From JASGKO01 sp049840595 (GTDB lineage Bacteria; Verrucomicrobiota; Verrucomicrobiia; Chthoniobacterales; Chthoniobacteraceae): DNA of 64,000 nucleotides. The notes beneath the pieces are model-generated. The model worked only from the letters and a program-made list of their open reading frames with translations, was not told the origin of the DNA and did no database searches. The stretch is from positions 1 through 64,000 of the forward strand of contig JASGKO010000043.1 of the NCBI GenBank assembly GCA_049840595.1, written 5' to 3'. Both the position numbers and the translations under genes were made by a program. The stretch's first letter is position 1. Each line of letters begins with the position of its first letter. Shown one piece after another: positions 1 through 12,459 of this stretch.

Positions 1-3000
1 CCATGGAGGCTTGAGGCACGTTCATGCCCCAGTCTTTCGCTTTCAGCAGAGCATAGCCACCGTAGGCTGTCGCCCAGAACTCAGGCGTATCGCTTCCCGG
101 CCAGTAGGAGAGGCCACCTGCTTCCGTCTGCATGCCGAGCAGGCGATCCGTACCGCGTGCGACTGGCTTTGGTCACCTTGTCCTTTTTGAGGAGATCAGG
201 GAAGAGCGGCTCATACTTGTGAGAGCGAGCCATGCAGCATGCTGCTGGTGGTCTGCTGCACACAACCGTAGTGCACAGGTACTCCAGGGCATCTCGCGCG
301 TCTCACTCATGGGATTGGCCGAGATTCAGCTGAAACTTTCCGTCTGTCTCCAGGAGCTGAGGATTCACCTTCTTCAGCAGGTCATCCTGGGTGTTTGGAC
401 TGGGTCAGCTCAAAGTAGTGCACCTCTCTCAAGGAAGGAGCGGGATGCGTCACTTCAAACTTCGACTCCACCGCATCTGCCAGTGGCTTGTCCAACCACT
501 TGGTGGTGCGGGCGCTCCACTTCCAGGTGCTGGTGCCGTTTTTCACGAAGCGCACGGGAAGGCCAAGGAGGTGGTCTCACGGGCCTTCAATTTACGGTAC
601 GGCGCTCGCTCTTGCGATCCATTGGTCATGGTGCGGCTCTTCAGTGACATCAGCGCAGGGGCGCGGCCCGCTGATCTGGCGGTGTCATCGAGTTGAAGCT
701 CGACTTCCACCTGACCACTCTGCGTGGTGGTGTTGTGCACCACGGCTTTCACCAGGATCGTCACCCGTGTGGGCAAAGCGAGGCACCACTGGCTCCACCA
801 TCAGCGGCTTGTTGATCACAAAGGCCTGGCTCACGCCGTCTAAGCCATCTGCATCCTTCGTCGCGATGGCCATGATGCGGTAGCGGGTCAGGCTGTTCTG
901 GAGCCTTGAAGGTCGAGCCGACCTTGCGTCCTTATCGGTGATCAGTGCACTCTGCCACACTGCGGTCGCCACGGAGTTCTTGCGCAGCGCCGAGTCGGCA
1001 TTGCCTTCATCACCGCCACCACCGACAAGAATCCCCTTGTTGCCACGGTAGCGCTGGTCCAGCGCCTCCTTCAGCAGGCTGTCCAACGTGGTGTAGCTGG
1101 AGACGGCCAGAGAAGCAGCCTCATGAAGAACTCAAACGGTGTCGGCGTAAAGAGGTTATTCAGGCTGAGCACGCCTTCGTCCACGGCATACAGCGTGACT
1201 TCCGCGCCTTCCACCGGCTTCTTGGCCGCGTCTTTGACACTAGCGGTCAGCGTGATTTTCCTGCCCTGGCAGAACGGTCGGAGGAGCTGCATCCACAAAG
1301 AGGCGGCGGCTATCATTTGACGGTGATATCACAGTAGCCGACCTTGTACTCAGCATCGGCGAGGGGCGAGACCCGCCAATGACGACAGTGAGACGAAGGC
1401 GTTTGCTCTTCCTCGTCGATCTTCACTTTAATGACTGGGTTCTCAGGCGCAATCGAGGTCAGGAACTGGCGATGGATGCGGTTGCGCTCTACCGTGACAA
1501 GGGCCTTGCCCGCGATCGGGGATTTCACCACGATGCTGACTTCCTCACCGGGCTTCACGGGTGCTCCGTCTGGCCGCAAGGGGTCCTGCGCGCCGCTTCC
1601 CAGGACCAGGGAACTACCTGACCAAGTGTGTAGAAAGCCACGCGGGTAAGCAGAGGCTTGCCACGTCCGGTTGCCGTCATGAGCTGCCTGCCTTCGGCGG
1701 CGAGGTGTCCCGAGCTGGCCTGGCCATTGGCGCTGGCGAGCTGCACCGTGGGGACCAGCTCCTCGATGGCTCTGGTTCTTGGTGGTGACACCACCGCCGG
1801 CAGCTTCCACGCGAACGGTATTCCACTCCTGGCGCTCGATCTTCACCTGCAACTGGAGCCGCTGAGGCGAAAAGGCTTGCCGTCTGGAGTGATAGCCACG
1901 AAAAATCCTGATCTCGCCGAACTCTTTGCCAGCATTGGTAGACCAGCTCGACTTGCGCGCACCGACGATGAAGTCAGCGCCGGGAAGGCGGAACTCCGTG
2001 GTGGTGGAGATGGTTTGTTGGTTCACATCTGTTACGTCCGCATAGATGCTGACCGTCTGTGGCAGGGACACCTTGTGCGGAGGTGGTGTGGGCAGATCCA
2101 GCTCCACCTTGCCATCGTCGCCCAGCACTAGCTCGCCATTGGCGCCCCAGTTCTCGGCTGAGTCTTCATCGCTCGCGGTCTCGTCATCACGATCTTCACC
2201 ATAGTGCCAGAAGCTCGGCAGCGCCAAGTCATACTCGGCATAGGCTTCTGGTGGCGTGTACTGTTATCTCCCAGGTTTGGCTCCAGGTGACCTTGGCAGA
2301 GGACAGAGCCTTGCACTTTCCGGGCTCGGTTTTGAACTTTGCGCCAGCCAGATTCACCTCGAAGGTGTGCGCTTGTACCAGTTGACGCGCAACTCGAGCA
2401 CGCCCAGATTCTCAGCCTCTGGCTCGTCATCACCCGGCTCGGCGTCAGCAGCAGGGGCTGGCTTGGGCAGGTTGAGATTCACCGTGTACCAGCCGGTATT
2501 GCCGTCAGGCAGGATATCGCCACTCCAGTTGCCGTTCGCGGTGAAGTCACCGACTTGGCAATGATCTCGCGGCCACGGGAATCCGTCACCGTCAGATCCG
2601 CTACCGTCACGCCGGTATCGCTATTGCGCACACGGGCGATGGCCTTCACATGCGCGGTGTCTCCTGGCTTGTAGACAGGGCGATCCGCGAAGAGTAGGGC
2701 CTGGTAGCGATCCTTCCAGGGAGACTCCCAGGACAGATTGAGACCCGGCCCCGACGGCGGATGCGGCTGTCCAAAGTTCACCGCCGCTGTAGGTCGCCGG
2801 ACTTTGCCAGCGCCCATACCGCTTCCTTGCTCTCGGCAGGGCTACAAGGCCCTGAGCGTCTGTCTTGGCCGTACCGACTGAGGTACGCTCCTTATTAGAG
2901 CGTGATATCCACACCAGCTCACCGTCTTCAGGGAGAAGGCATAGACCAGCGCTTCCTGAACCGCGCTCTTCAGTAGCAGACCGATATCGGTGAACTCCAC

Positions 3001-4290
3001 AATCGCGCGGTTCACCACCGTGCCCGGGAGCGTCCGCCGGGCAGTGGCGACCAGTTCCACGAAGGGGGGAGGGGTGGGCGTCTCGCGCCAGTTCAGCTAG
3101 CAGCGTGGACTTCTGTAGCGGCTTCACTCACAAAGGTGTGCTCATAGACCTGAGTGCCGTGGAGCTTCATACGGCGTATCGGTGACTTCTTCACCTTATC
3201 CTTGTCATCACCGAAGAAGCTGCCATAGGTTGCCTCATAGAGTTCGCGGCTTGTGCGTATTCGGCTCAGCTGCTTCACGGACTTTCAGATCCTTTCGCGC
3301 CGTAGATATCGAAGACTCCGTTGCCAGTCGTGCACTGATCGCCTCACCGTGGCGGTGGTGGAAACGAAGGCATTACTAGGGTTGAAAGTGACCACTTCCT
3401 TAGCGGCGGCGGACTCAGACCATCCGCACCGGGCAGGCCAGCCTTGATCATCACGTGGTAATCCGTGTTCAGCGCGAAGTCCCCGAGGATGCGGATACTC
3501 ATTGGCGCTGACCTCCAGCTTAAGGTTCTCCACGGGAGGCTCGACCTTCACGAAAGGCTGCAGGGCCGCTCATGCTCTTGGTGAAGATGATCTCGATCTC
3601 ATTCTGACTATCGAAGTGGGTCTGAGCACCGATGCTCTTCTCACGAGGGTCCAAAATCGAGCCCCAGACCAGGGCATCAGAGACGGTGTAAGCCGCCGTG
3701 CCGCTCTGGTTCTTGGGCAAAGAAGGATCGATGTCCAAGCGCCAGCCTTTGCCGACTGGAGTGGCGTTGCCGCCTCCACTACCAGGGCGTGGCTCCTCGC
3801 CTTTCAGCTCAGGCTTGGTGCCTGCTGCTCATCAGCCCAGGTGGGCGTGATAGTGGGTGAGTGTGCCCGTCTTCTCAAAATCCTTAGGCACCGCCAGACC
3901 GCACCTTTACTGGGATGCGCTGCTTATTGGTGTCATCGTTAAAGTAAACGCCTCTCGGCTGGCTTCACTGCGTCATTGAACTGCACGACTAAGGCGCCCA
4001 CTCGCTGCGCGGAATCCTCTGAGGAGTACGGGTAATCGCTCCAGTGCTCCGTCACTTTGAAGTGATTTTCCGTGGCGGCCTCTCCCAGGCCCTGCTTCGG
4101 CAGCGCTTTTCCCTCAGCATCCTTCAGCCCCGTGGCCAAGGAGAACTCATCAGGGTCGTAGCCGAGCTCGGCGGCTGGGTGCAAGTGGCCGCTGCGAGTG
4201 CTGGTCCATTTGCAACTCGCCCGTCACCGCTGGTTTCACGGTCAGTGGAGAGGCTGGGGTCCACGGTGCCCACTCGTCCTCTGCCGACCA
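1..4290 (-). pseudogene. Broken inverted copy of the alpha-2-macroglobulin gene (left arm)
   Basis: Read on the minus strand, this arm gives short pieces of the protein encoded at 4296-9952, in several frames. Recognisable pieces include the MG domain around 2480-2820, the acidic Asp/Glu-rich stretch near 2150, the A2M domain near 700-1090 and the thioester region near 200-280. No piece exceeds about 300 codons, and stops and shifts occur every few hundred bases. Position 1 corresponds to about 8795 of the good copy, so the last 390 or so codons are absent. It should not be annotated as a second gene, because it is most likely raw-read error sequence. Its only value is as a second noisy reading for correcting the right arm. 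Confidence 0.9.
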
Positions 4291-7200
4291 GTCCATGGTC
4301 GGCAAGGAGCGAGTGGGCACCGTGGAGCCCACCTCTCCACTGACCGTGAAACCAGCGGTGACGGGCGAGTTCAAATGGACCAGCACTCGCAGCGGCCAGT
4401 TCCGCTTCACCCGCTGCCGAGTTTGGCTACGACCTTATCAGTTCTCCTTGGCCACGGGGCTGAAGGATGCTGAGGAAAAGCGCTGCCGAAGCAGGCCCTG
4501 GGAGAGGCCGCCACGGACGACTTCAAAGTGACGGAGCACTGGAGCGATTACCCGTACTCCTCAGAGGATTCCGCGCAGCGAGTGGCGCGCTTCGTCGTGC
4601 AGTTCAATGACGCAGTGAATCCAGCCGAGGCAGGCAAGGCGCTTTACTTTAACGATGACACCAATAAGCAGCGCATCCCAGTAAAGGTGCGTCTGGCGGT
4701 GCCTAAGGATTTTAAGAAGCAGTACTCACCCACTATCACGCCCACCTGGGCTGAGCTGGCGGCAGGCACCAAGCCTGAGCTGAAAGGCGAGGAGCCACGC
4801 GTCAATGCCCTGGTAGTGGAGGCGGCAACGCCACTGCCAGTCGGCAAAGGCTGGCGCTTGGACATCGATCCTTCTTTCAAGAACCAGAGCGGCACGGCGG
4901 CTTACACCGTCTCTGATGCCCTGGTCTGGGGCTCGATTTTGGACCTCGGGGTGAAGAGCATCGGTGCTCAGACCCACTTCGATAGTCAGAATGAGATCGA
5001 GATCATCTTCACCAAGAGCATGGGTGACGGCACCCTGAAGCCAGAAGAGCGTGCCGCCGCGGTGCAGCCTTTCGTGAAGGTCGAGCCTCCCGTGGAGAAC
5101 CTTAAGCTGGAGGTCAGCGCCAATGCTGTCCGCATCCTCGGGGACTTCGCGCTGAACACGGATTACCACGTGATGATCAAGGCTGGCCTGCCCGGTGCGG
5201 ATGGTCTGGGCCTGCCCGCCGCCGCTAAGGAAGTGGTCACTTTCAACCCTAGTAATGCCTTCGTTTCCACCACCGCCACGGTGAGCAATCAGCTCGCGAC
5301 TGGCAACGGAGTCTTCGATATCTACGGCGCGAATTTCAAGGATCTGAAAGTGCGCGTGAAGCAGCTGACCGATGCGCAACTGCTGGAAGCTCGCGAACTC
5401 TATGAGGCGACCTATGACCGCTTCGGTGATGACAAGGATAAGGTGAAGAAGATCACCGATACGCCGTATGAGAAATTCCCCCGGCACTCAGGTCTATGAG
5501 CACACCTTTGTGAATGAGAAGCCGCTACAGAAGTCCACGCTGCTGCAGCTGAACTGGCGCGAGATTCTGGGCAAGACGCCCGCCGCTCCGCTCTTCGTGG
5601 AACTGGTCGCCACTGCCCAGGCAGACGCTCCAGACGGCACGGTGGTGAACCGCGCGATTGTGGAGTTCACCGATATCGGTCTGCTACTGAAGAGCACCGG
5701 TCAGGAAGCGCTGGTCTATGCCTTCTCCCTGAAGACGGGTGAGCCACTTCCTGGTGTGGATATCACGCTCTCTAATAAGGAGCGTACCTCAGTCGGTACG
5801 GCCAAGACAGACGCTCAGGGCCTTGTGACCCTGCCGAGCAAGGAAGCGGTATGGGCGCTGGCAAAGTCCGGCGACGACTGCACGGCGGTGAACTTTGAAA
5901 GCACCGACACCCGCATTGGCCTGTGGGGCCAGGGTCTCAATCTGTCCTGGGAGTCTCCCTGGAAGGATCGCTACCAGGCCCTACTCTTCGCGGATCGCCC
6001 TGTCTACAAGCCAGGAGACACCGCGCATGTGAAGGCCATCGCCCGTGTGCGCAATGGCGACACGATGCGCGTGACGGATCAGCCGCTGGTAGCGGATCTG
6101 ACGGTGACGGATTCCCGTGGCCGCGTGATCATTGCCAAGTCGGTGACTTTCACCGCGAACGGCAACTGGAGTGGCGATATCCCTCTGCCTGACGGCAATA
6201 CCGGCTGGTACACGGTGAATCTCAACCTGCCCAAGCCAGCCCCTGCTGCTGACGCCAAGCCGGGTGATGACGAGCCAGAGGCTGAGAATCTGGGCATGCT
6301 CGAGTTGCGCGTGGACGACTACAAGCCGAACACCTTCGAGGTGAATCTGGCTGGCGCGAAGTTCAAAACCGAGCCCGGCCACGTGAAGGTGCCACTCAGC
6401 GCGAACTACTACATGGGCAAGGCTCTGTCCTCTGCCAAGGTCACCTGGAGCGCAAACCTGGGAGATGACTACACGCCACCAGAAGCCTATGCCGAGTATG
6501 ACTTTGGCGATGTGCCAAGCTTCTGGCACTATGGTGAAGATCGTGATGACGAGACCGCGAGCGATGAAGACTCAGCCGAGAACTGGGGCGCCAATGGCGA
6601 GCTAGTGCTGGGCGACGATGGCAAGGTGGAGCTGGATCTGCCCACACCACCTCCGCACAAGGTGTCCCTGCCACAGACGGTCAGCATCTATGCGGACGTG
6701 ACGGATGTGAACCAACAAACCATCTCCACCACCACGGAGTTCCGCCTTCCCGGCGCTGACTTCATCGTCGGTGCGCGCAAGTCGAGCTGGTATGCCAATG
6801 CTGGCAAAGAGTTCGGCATAGATTTCGTGGCTATCACTCCAGACGGCAAGCCTTTCGCCTCAGCGGTTCCGTTGCAGGTGAAGATCGAGCGCCAGGAGTG
6901 GAATACCGTTCGCGTGGAAGCTGCCGGCGGTGGTGTCACCACCAAGAACCAGAGCACGCTGATCGAGGAGCTGAAGTCCACGGTGCAGCTCGCCAGCGCC
7001 AATGGCCAGGCCAGCTCGGGACACCTCGCCTTCACCCCGAAGGCAGGCGGCACTTACTTCATGACGGCAACCGGAGTGGATGCCAGTGGCAAGCCTCTGC
7101 TTACCCGCGTGGCTTTCTACACACTTGGTCAGGGTGGATTCCCCTGGTCCTGGGAAGACGGCGCGCAGATGACCCTGCAGCCAGACAAGACCTCCGTGAA

Positions 7201-8795
7201 GCCCGGTGAGGAAGTCAGCATCGTGGTGAAATCCCCGATCGCGGGCAAGGCCCTTGTCACGGTAGAGCGCAACCGCATCCATCGCCAGTTCCTGACCTCG
7301 ATCTCGCCTGAGAACCCAGTCATTAAAGTGAAGATGGACGAGGAAGACGCGCCAAACGCCTTCATCTCAGTTGTCGTCATTCGTGGTTCCGTGGCCAGCC
7401 CGCAGCCCTCGCCGATGCCTGAGTACAAGGTCGGCTACTGTGATATCACCGTCGAATCGGATAGCCGCCGCCTCTTTGTGGATGCAGCTCCCTCGGCCCC
7501 GACCATTCTGCCAGGGCAGGAAATCACGCTGACCGCTAGTGTCAAAGACGCGGCCAAGAAGCCGGTGGAAGGCGCGGAAGTCACGCTGTATGCCGTGGAC
7601 GAAGGCGTGCTCAGCCTGATGACCTACCTTACGCCGACACCGTTTGAGTTCTTCCATGAGGCTGCTTCTCTGGCCGTCTCCAGCTACACCACGTTGGACA
7701 GCCTGCTGAAGGAGGCGCTGGACCAGCGCTACCGTGGCAACAAGGGGATTCTTGTCGGTGGTGGCGGTGATGAAGGCAATGCCGACTCGGCGCTGCGCAA
7801 GAACTTCGTGGCGACCGCAGTGTGGCAGAGTGCGCTGATCACCGATAAGGACGGCAAGGTCACTACGACCTTCAAGGCTCCAGACAGCCTGACCCGCTAC
7901 CGCATCATGGCCATCGCGACGAAGGATGCAGATCGCTTCGGCGCCGGTGAGTCAGCCTTTGTGATCAACAAGCCGCTGATGGTGGAGCCAGTGGTGCCCC
8001 GCTTTGCCCACACGGGTGACGAGATCCTGGTGAAAGCCGTGGTGCACAACACCACCACGCAGAGTGGTCAGGTGGAAGTCGAGCTTCAACTCGATGACAC
8101 CGCCAGTCTGATCAGCGAGCAGCGCCCCTTTGCGCTGATGTCGCTGAAGAGCCGCACCATGACCAATGATGGCAAGAGCGAGCGCCGTACCATTGAACTG
8201 AAGGCCGGTGAGACCACCTCCTTGGCCTTCCCCGTGCGCTTCGTGAAAAACGGCACCAGCACCTGGAAGTGGAGCGCCCGCACCACCAAGTGGTCGGACA
8301 AGCCACTGGCAGATGCGGTGGAGTCGAAGTTTGAAGTGACGCATCCCGCTCCTTCCTTGAGAGAGGTGCACTACTTTGAGCTGACCCATGCCAACGCCCA
8401 GGATGACCTGCTGAAGAAGGTGAATCCTCAGCTCCTGGAGACAGACGGAAAGTTTCAGCTGAATCTCGGCCAATCCCGCATGAGTGAGACGCGCGATGCC
8501 CTGGAGTACCTGCTGCACTATCCCTACGGTTGTGTGGAGCAGACCACCAGCAGCATGCTGCCATGGCTCGCTCTCAGCAAGTATGAGCCGCTCTTCCCTG
8601 ATCTCCTGCAAAAGGACAAGGTGACCAAAGCCATCGCACGCGGTACGGATCGCCTGCTCGGCATGCAGACGGAAGCAGGTGGCCTCTCCTACTGGCCGGG
8701 AAGCGATACGCCTGAGTTCTGGGCGACAGCCTACGGTGGCTATGCTCTGCTGAAAGCGAAAGACTGGGGCATGAACGTGCCTCAAGCCTCCATGG
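1..8795. repeat. 4.3-4.5 kb inverted repeat (fold-back palindrome) at the window start
   Basis: Bases 1-4290 are an imperfect reverse complement of 4296-8795. The turning point is a perfect 8-bp stem (GCCGACCA/TGGTCGGC) around a 5-base loop at 4291-4295. The left arm is about 210 bases shorter than the right, through many small deletions, and its reading frame breaks repeatedly, while the right arm is almost fully open. In places the left arm is the correct one: near 4070-4160 it keeps an unbroken frame where the right arm is shifted at 4400-4480. Two independently noisy copies of one locus meeting head to head at a contig end are best explained by a fold-back (template-switch or missed-adapter) read. 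A real inverted duplication cannot be excluded from sequence alone. Confidence 0.93.
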
Positions 8796-9952
8796 ATAAA
8801 CTTACTGGCTGGCTCTCCGCACAGCTGCGTGACCTGGACCTGGCCAAGACCAATGAAAGTTCGAAGCTGTGTGATGCGGCCTTGGCTCTCTACACGCTGG
8901 CAAAGGCTGGCGCTCCTGAGCCTGCCTACCAGACCACGCTCTTCAGCCGCCGTGATAAACTGCCCGATACAGCTCGCGCTTTCCTCGCTCTGTCCATGTG
9001 CATTACTAAGGCACCCGAGAAGCAGATCACCGAGCTGATCAAGCCAGTGGTCACCAAGGGCAAGCAGCCACGCTGGGAGCCCTATTGGCTGGGCAACCAG
9101 ACTGCGGATGGGGTTCGCCTGATTGTCTGCGCGGAGCTGGGCCTGACGGCGGAAGGCGACGCAATCGCTACCCGTCTGTTGCAGACCCGCAATGGTCAGG
9201 GGCACTGGGGCACGACCTTCAGCGATGCCTGGGTCCTGCTCGGTCTGTCCACCAACGAGCGTGTGCCTAAGAATCCTGTGCCTTTGGCGCTGCAGCTCAC
9301 CTTTAATGGCGAGACCAAAGATGCCAATCTGGCGACTCCGCTCACCAGCACCTCCGCTGCCTTTGAGTACTCCAAGAAAGAAGGGGCCAAGCCCATGCAG
9401 GTAAGCGTGCCGGAAGGCCAGACCGTGCGTGGCCGCCTGGAGCTGAAAGCCTGGCCAGATCTGAAGACCTTCCAGCCCGTGCAGAAGGGCTTTGGCCTGA
9501 AGCGCCGCTATGAGCGTCTCAATCCCGTCGGCATCCTGGAGCCTGCCAAGGATTTGCGTGTGGGCGATCTGATCGTCGTCACCCTGGAGATCAATGTGCT
9601 GCGCCCAAACCGCTACCTCGCGCTGGAAGATCCTCTTCCAAGTGTGTTCGAGCCAGTGAACCCAGAGTTCACCACGCAGAATACCCGCCAGGACGCCAAG
9701 GCCATCGACAACGCGTGGGCCTGCGACTACCGCGAGCTGCGCAACGATAAGGCACTGTTCTTCACCAACGAGTGGGATCAGAAGGGTGTCTTCGAGCTGA
9801 AATACCTCGCCCGTGTCATCGCTGAGGGAGACGTCATCGCTCCTCCAGCCCGCATCGAAGCCATGTATGAGCCAGACCATTACGGTCTGAGCGAGATCCA
9901 GCAGGTGCAGACCCTGCCTATGGGTGACGGCAGCGATGTCGCGAAGAAGTAA
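4296..9952 (+). CDS. Bacterial alpha-2-macroglobulin family protein, 5' truncated and frameshifted
   Basis: This is a large periplasmic protease-trap protein of the YfhM/bacterial A2M type. About 1,880 codons are present, and the start with its signal peptide is lost at the fold-back. The long clean frame begins at 5468. It contains MG-type beta domains (RPVYKPGDTAHVKAIAR near 5996-6047), an acidic linker at about 6530-6600, the A2M domain (AVWQSALITDKDGK near 7820) and the thioester motif GCVEQ, with its Cys codon at 8531-8533, followed by the helical thioester domain. The sequence is shifted near 4400-4480 and again at about 5478, where a run of five C has one base too many; the frame from 4528 to 5499 joins there. 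In the family, CxEQ forms the covalent protease-trapping bond, so this member should be competent. pbpC follows 88 bases downstream, the classic pairing, which suggests cell-wall damage repair linked to protease defence. Confidence 0.93.
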
Positions 9953-10040
9953 GTAGTCGAGGTCATGTGCTGGGTCACCGCAGGGTGGCCCGGCCTGCTA
10001 AAGGATAAAAAGATAGAAGATAGAAACTCCCCAGTGTGCC

Positions 10041-12419
10041 ATGTCACAACAGGTTAATGTAGTTAACCAGTACGGAGGGAGACGTTGGCTGCGACGCGCC
10101 TTGCGGGGGAGCCTCATCCTTGCAGTGCTGGCAGCTATCGGCTGGTGGGCGCTGCCATTTACGGTGTCACTGCCAAACAAGCTGCTACAGCCTCAGCCGG
10201 TCTCGCCCACCTTTCTCGCGGCGGATGGCACCCCTCTGCGGCAGCTGCTCAGTGCAGAGGGCCAGCGCGCTGCGGCCCCGGTCGCTTATGCGGAGATCCC
10301 CGAGATGCTCGTCCACGCGCTGCTGGCAGCAGAGGATAAGCGATTCTTTTCTCATGGTGGCGTCGATATGATGGCGATCAGTCGTGCTGCCTGGGATAAT
10401 TTAATGTCACGGAGAGTCGTCTCCGGCGCGTCCACGTTGACGCAGCAGTTGATCAAAATTTCAGCGGATGAGAGAGCGCCGCGCCTCTTTTGGACCAAGC
10501 TAACCGAGGCACTGCAGGCCCGGCGGCTGGAGATGAGCTGGGATAAGGAGCAAATCCTGGCTGCGTATTTGAATCGGGTGAATTTTGGCAATCTGCTCAC
10601 CGGCTGCTCCAGTGCCGCGCAGGGTTATTTCCAGAAGCCCCTGCGGGATATCAGCCCGGCGGAGTGCGCCCTGCTGGCAGCGCTGCCGCAGTCTCCCTCG
10701 CGGCTGAACCCACATCGCGAGCTTGCCGCCGTGCGCAAACGCCAGAAGCGCATCCTGAGCCGCATGCACGAGCTGGGTTGGCTTGATGAAGAGAGCACTC
10801 AGCTGGCTCTAGCGGAGAAGCCGAAGCTGCATCGTTTCACGGGTGGATTCGCCGCTCCTCATGCCATCGCTTTGATGGGGGGCAGTCAGATGAAGTCTGC
10901 GGCTGCTGGCAGGGATGCTGATGCCCCGATCCAGACCACGATCATGCCCGCTCTGCAAAGCCGGGTGGAAGGGATCATTGACCGCAGGTTGTCCCTGCTG
11001 GCGGCGAAGCATGTGACCCAGGCGGCAGCCGTGGTGATTGAGAATCGCACGGGGCGAGTGCTGGCCTTGGCGGGCTCACGTGACTTCTTTGCAGGCCAGG
11101 GAGGGCAGATCAATGGGGCCTGGACGCCGCATTCCCCAGGGTCTGCCCTGAAGCCCTTCACCTACATCCTTGCGCTACAGCAGGGCTACACTGCCGCCAG
11201 CATCATTCCTGATTTGCCCATTGAGTACGCGACGGCGACGGGGCTGTATCGGCCAGAGAACTATGATCGCCGTACTCACGGCCCGGTGACCTTGCGCACC
11301 GCTCTCGCTAGCTCGCTGAACATTCCAGCTGTGCGGGTGCTGCAAAGCATCGGTAGGGAGAAGGTGCTGCTGCAGAGCTTGTGTGACCTCGGGCTGACCA
11401 CGCTGGATCAGCCGCCTGAGCACTACGGTCTTGGCCTGACCATTGGCAATGCACCCGTGCGCCTGCTGGAGCTGGCCAATGCCTATGCCTGCCTTGCCAG
11501 ACTGGGCGAAGCGCGTCCCTGGACACTGCTAAGAGAGGCAGAAGCGACTCAGGGAGTGCCTCGCTTTCCAGTGATGCAGAGCTATGTGATGGCGGACATC
11601 CTGAGTGACAATCAGGCGCGGCTACTCACCTTTGGTCCGCATTCAGTCATCCGCCTGCCTTTCAAGTGTGCAGTGAAGACTGGCACCAGCACGAACTATC
11701 GGGATAACTGGACGCTCGGCTTCACCCCGGAGTACACCGTTGCAGTCTGGGCGGGGAACTTCGACAACACACCCATGAACCAAGTCAGCGGCGTAACTGG
11801 CGCGGGGCCAATCTTTCGCGACATCTTCAAGCACCTGCACGAGACCTATGGCACCTCCTGGTATGTGGAACCCAAAGGCCTCGCCCATGCGGTGATCGAT
11901 CCGCGCAATGGCAAATCCATCGCTGCCGGTGATCCGCTTCCTCGCGTGACGCGGCAGGAACTTTTCTTGCCGGGCTCTGTGCCGCCGCGCGCCATCCCTG
12001 CCGATTATGAAACCGATACCGGTCGTGCCTTCCTGCCCGCGGAGTACACCGCGTGGGTGGAGCAGGGGAAGCATTGGCTGACAGGGCTTGTCACCATTCG
12101 CCCGTTTGTGGCGGATCAAGCGCGCCCACGCATTGTCACGCCGACCAGCGGCAGCGTGTTTGTGCTGGATCCGGACCTGCGCGCCAATGGCCAGCGCCTC
12201 TTGCTGCGGGCCTCCGTCGCAGGCACTTTCAGGTGGACCTCGCCGACTTTGGAGATCAGCGAAGAGAATGGCCAGAGCTACGCCCATCTTATCCCAGGCC
12301 AGCATCAGCTGACGCTGTCAAATCCTGCGACGGAAGAAGCGGTCACGGTGTCCTTTGAGGTTCGCAATCCGCCGACTTTGGCAGAGCAACTGCAAAGAGC
12401 CGCAAAAGGCCGCCGCTAG
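10041..12419 (+). CDS. pbpC: Penicillin-binding protein 1C (bifunctional glycosyltransferase/transpeptidase)
   Basis: A class A PBP of 792 residues, a normal length for PBP1C. An N-terminal membrane anchor lies at about 22-42. The GT51 glycosyltransferase domain shows EDKRFFSHGG (catalytic Glu98), GASTLTQQLIK and RRLEMSWDKEQILAAYLN. The transpeptidase domain has the active-site SALK (Ser368, Lys371), SSLN and KTGTS (Lys546). The C-terminal 90 residues match the BiPBP_C beta domain typical of PBP1C. The protein polymerises and cross-links peptidoglycan on the outer face of the inner membrane. It follows the alpha-2-macroglobulin gene on the same strand, as in many Gram-negative bacteria, and is probably co-transcribed. 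The ATG at 10041 starts just before the basic residues that precede the anchor. Confidence 0.95.
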   Translation: MSQQVNVVNQYGGRRWLRRALRGSLILAVLAAIGWWALPFTVSLPNKLLQPQPVSPTFLAADGTPLRQLLSAEGQRAAAPVAYAEIPEMLVHALLAAEDKRFFSHGGVDMMAISRAAWDNLMSRRVVSGASTLTQQLIKISADERAPRLFWTKLTEALQARRLEMSWDKEQILAAYLNRVNFGNLLTGCSSAAQGYFQKPLRDISPAECALLAALPQSPSRLNPHRELAAVRKRQKRILSRMHELGWLDEESTQLALAEKPKLHRFTGGFAAPHAIALMGGSQMKSAAAGRDADAPIQTTIMPALQSRVEGIIDRRLSLLAAKHVTQAAAVVIENRTGRVLALAGSRDFFAGQGGQINGAWTPHSPGSALKPFTYILALQQGYTAASIIPDLPIEYATATGLYRPENYDRRTHGPVTLRTALASSLNIPAVRVLQSIGREKVLLQSLCDLGLTTLDQPPEHYGLGLTIGNAPVRLLELANAYACLARLGEARPWTLLREAEATQGVPRFPVMQSYVMADILSDNQARLLTFGPHSVIRLPFKCAVKTGTSTNYRDNWTLGFTPEYTVAVWAGNFDNTPMNQVSGVTGAGPIFRDIFKHLHETYGTSWYVEPKGLAHAVIDPRNGKSIAAGDPLPRVTRQELFLPGSVPPRAIPADYETDTGRAFLPAEYTAWVEQGKHWLTGLVTIRPFVADQARPRIVTPTSGSVFVLDPDLRANGQRLLLRASVAGTFRWTSPTLEISEENGQSYAHLIPGQHQLTLSNPATEEAVTVSFEVRNPPTLAEQLQRAAKGRR

Positions 12420-12459
12420 CTGACGTTGGATTCATAACACCCTTGTCTACGAATCCTTC

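Noticed and set aside
1..4290. Invertible DNA or second alpha-2-macroglobulin gene
   Set aside because: The arm has scattered indels typical of raw long reads, and no recombinase or recombination site is present.
7952..9880. 642-codon open frame on the minus strand
   Set aside because: It is antisense to the alpha-2-macroglobulin gene, whose plus frame has domain motifs; the minus product has none.
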